From NCBI GenBank assembly GCA_035934315.1, contig DASYXZ010000041.1, positions 1-8,437 of the forward strand: a stretch of DNA of 8,437 nt, given 5' to 3'. This DNA comes from DASYXZ01 sp035934315 (GTDB lineage: Bacteria; Acidobacteriota; Terriglobia; UBA7540). This document shows, piece by piece, positions 7,616 to 8,437 of this stretch. The notes under the pieces were generated by a model that was not told the DNA's origin, searched no databases, and saw nothing but the letters and a program-made list of their open reading frames with translations. Position 1 is the first letter of the stretch. Every line of letters starts with the position of its first letter. The translations under genes were made by a program, and so were the position numbers.

Positions 7616-7643
7616 AAGATAATGCTCATTTGATTTTTGTCAA
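7616..7643 (-). promoter_or_regulatory. Possible sigma70-type promoter for the M28 peptidase gene
   Basis: On the minus strand TTGACA (7643-7638) is followed after 16 bases by TATCTT (7621-7616), a four-of-six -10 match. This would leave a leader of about 130 bases before the ATG at 7479. Otherwise the 250-base divergent gap (7480-7729) shows no gene, riboswitch-like structure or strong palindrome. No convincing promoter or Shine-Dalgarno sequence was found for the acylphosphatase gene on the other side. Confidence 0.4.
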
Positions 7644-7729
7644 GCGAATGGTAAGGATGGCCCAAGTTTCGAGTCAGTATGAAATAACGTATTTTCCGAT
7701 AAGCTGCTACACTTAATACTTCTTCGCTG

Positions 7730-8011
7730 ATGAAAATTGCCAGAACATACGTGATTTCGGGAAGGGTTCAGGGCGTGGGATATCGCTATTTTGCCCAGCG
7801 ACTGGCCCTTGAGCATGGGATTTGTGGATATGTCAAAAACCTTTCCAGCGGGAGCGTGGAGATTTACGCCATCGGAAACGAGAACTCACTTGAACAATTC
7901 AAGCGTCAACTTGCCGAAGGCCCGCGCAGCGCCCGCGTAACCGGAATTGATGAATCCGAAGAGGCAGTTCGGGAGAAATATGGCAGGTTTGTGATTGAAG
8001 ACGGATGGTAA
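7730..8011 (+). CDS. acyP: Acylphosphatase
   Basis: This small cytosolic enzyme hydrolyses the carboxyl-phosphate bond of acyl phosphates such as acetyl or carbamoyl phosphate; the physiological substrate in bacteria is often unclear. The 93 residues are the normal family length. The phosphate-binding signature GRVQGVGYR (11-19) ends in catalytic Arg19. The second signature GYVKNLSSGSVEI (33-45) contains the catalytic Asn37. It has one Cys (32). The start is the ATG at 7730; there is no clear ribosome binding site (ACTTCTTCGCTG precedes it), yet upstream stops and the conserved N-terminus support it. It is followed on the same strand by apt after 131 bases of repeat-bearing DNA, so co-transcription is possible but not evident. 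Confidence 0.95.
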   Translation: MKIARTYVISGRVQGVGYRYFAQRLALEHGICGYVKNLSSGSVEIYAIGNENSLEQFKRQLAEGPRSARVTGIDESEEAVREKYGRFVIEDGW

Positions 8012-8052
8012 AGAGGCGGCAGGCCATTGAGCCGCTGACAAAAATCAATAAG

Positions 8053-8121
8053 GAAACCAGAAACTGGAAAAATGCATGAGAATGCTGAAACTTAAATTAA
8101 AGTTAGCCAGTTTCCAGTTTC
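8053..8121. repeat. Inverted pair of GAAACTG heptamer tracts between acyP and apt
   Basis: The plus strand 8053-8066 reads GAAACCA, GAAACTG. The minus strand 8121-8108 reads GAAACTG twice. AGAAACTGGAAA (8059-8070) and TTTCCAGTTTCT (8111-8122) are a perfect 12-bp inverted repeat with a 40-base spacer that itself contains AACTT/AAGTT. In RNA this could fold into a long hairpin upstream of apt, ending about 20 bases before its ATG. It may act as an acyP terminator or may simply be one more short-period repeat. The rest of the 8012-8142 gap holds no gene. Confidence 0.5.
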
Positions 8122-8142
8122 TTTCTTTCGCCGGGAGACAAC

Positions 8143-8437
8143 ATGGAAGACTTGAAAAAACTTATCCGGGAAGTTCCTGACTTTCCCAAGCCGGGCATTT
8201 TATTTTATGACATTACGACCCTGCTCAAAGACCCCATCGGGCTTCACCGCGCGGTGGACTCGCTGGCCGACCATTATGTGGGTCGCAAGATCGACAGGGT
8301 GGTGGGCATCGAGGCGCGGGGATTTATATTTGCGCCCATGGTCGCCTACCGGTTAAATGCCGGATTTGTGCCGGTCCGCAAGCCGAAGAAACTTCCCGCT
8401 GAAACCGAGTGCGCCACTTATAAACTTGAATACGGCG
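8143..8437 (+). CDS. apt: Adenine phosphoribosyltransferase, 5' part (cut by window end)
   Basis: This cytosolic purine salvage enzyme makes AMP from adenine and PRPP. Only the first 98 codons are in the window; the family is usually about 170-180 residues. Visible hallmarks are VPDFPKPGILFYDITTLLKD (11-30), VVGIEARGFIFA (53-64), and FVPVRKPKKLP (75-85) leading into TYKLEYG (92-98), all strongly APT-like. The PRPP-binding loop (VDDLLATGGT type) lies beyond the window. The start is the ATG at 8143, with GGGAG about 7 bases upstream. The gene is open at the right edge because the window ends, not because it is broken. Confidence 0.95.
   Translation, partial: MEDLKKLIREVPDFPKPGILFYDITTLLKDPIGLHRAVDSLADHYVGRKIDRVVGIEARGFIFAPMVAYRLNAGFVPVRKPKKLPAETECATYKLEYG

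Overview
The window looks like a chromosomal segment of a free-living bacterium with moderately high GC. Acidobacteriota is my best guess, and Verrucomicrobiota is possible. The guess rests on gene style (secreted M28 metallopeptidase, CysO-type cysteine synthesis, a selenocysteine peroxiredoxin) and on many short-period repeat tracts between genes; no marker gene settles it. I see no rRNA, tRNA, CRISPR array, insertion sequence or phage gene.

Layout. Positions 22-357 (+) encode a small secreted Arg/Gln/Asp-rich protein. From about 4750 down to 427, everything is on the minus strand. In transcription order it runs cysM (PLP cysteine synthase), a JAMM/M67 metallopeptidase, cysO (ubiquitin-like sulfur carrier), moeZ (E1-like adenylyltransferase fused to rhodanese), a peroxiredoxin, and a 90-aa protein of unknown function. 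Positions 4769-5170 (+) encode an unrecognised 133-aa protein. Positions 5179-7479 (-) encode a large exported M28 peptidase of the glutamate carboxypeptidase II type. Positions 7730-8011 (+) encode acylphosphatase, and from 8143 (+) adenine phosphoribosyltransferase starts and runs off the window.

How the genes work together. cysM, the JAMM protease, cysO and moeZ form a complete protein-thiocarboxylate cysteine pathway. MoeZ activates and sulfurates the CysO C-terminus, CysM transfers the sulfur to an activated serine, and the JAMM protease releases cysteine. Here the CysO Gly-Gly is buried under a 10-residue tail, so the JAMM enzyme may also have to mature the carrier. A near-consensus sigma70-type promoter lies just before cysM.

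Most notable points. (1) The peroxiredoxin gene (861-1343, minus) is interrupted by an in-frame TGA exactly at the peroxidatic cysteine. A strong stem-loop with bacterial SECIS geometry follows, so it is read here as a 160-aa selenoprotein with no cysteine at all. Standard ORF calling splits it and loses the first 64 residues. (2) Four intergenic regions carry degenerate 7-bp or 8-bp tandem tracts arranged as inverted pairs. One tract forms the end of the cysO reading frame and another contains the cysM stop codon.
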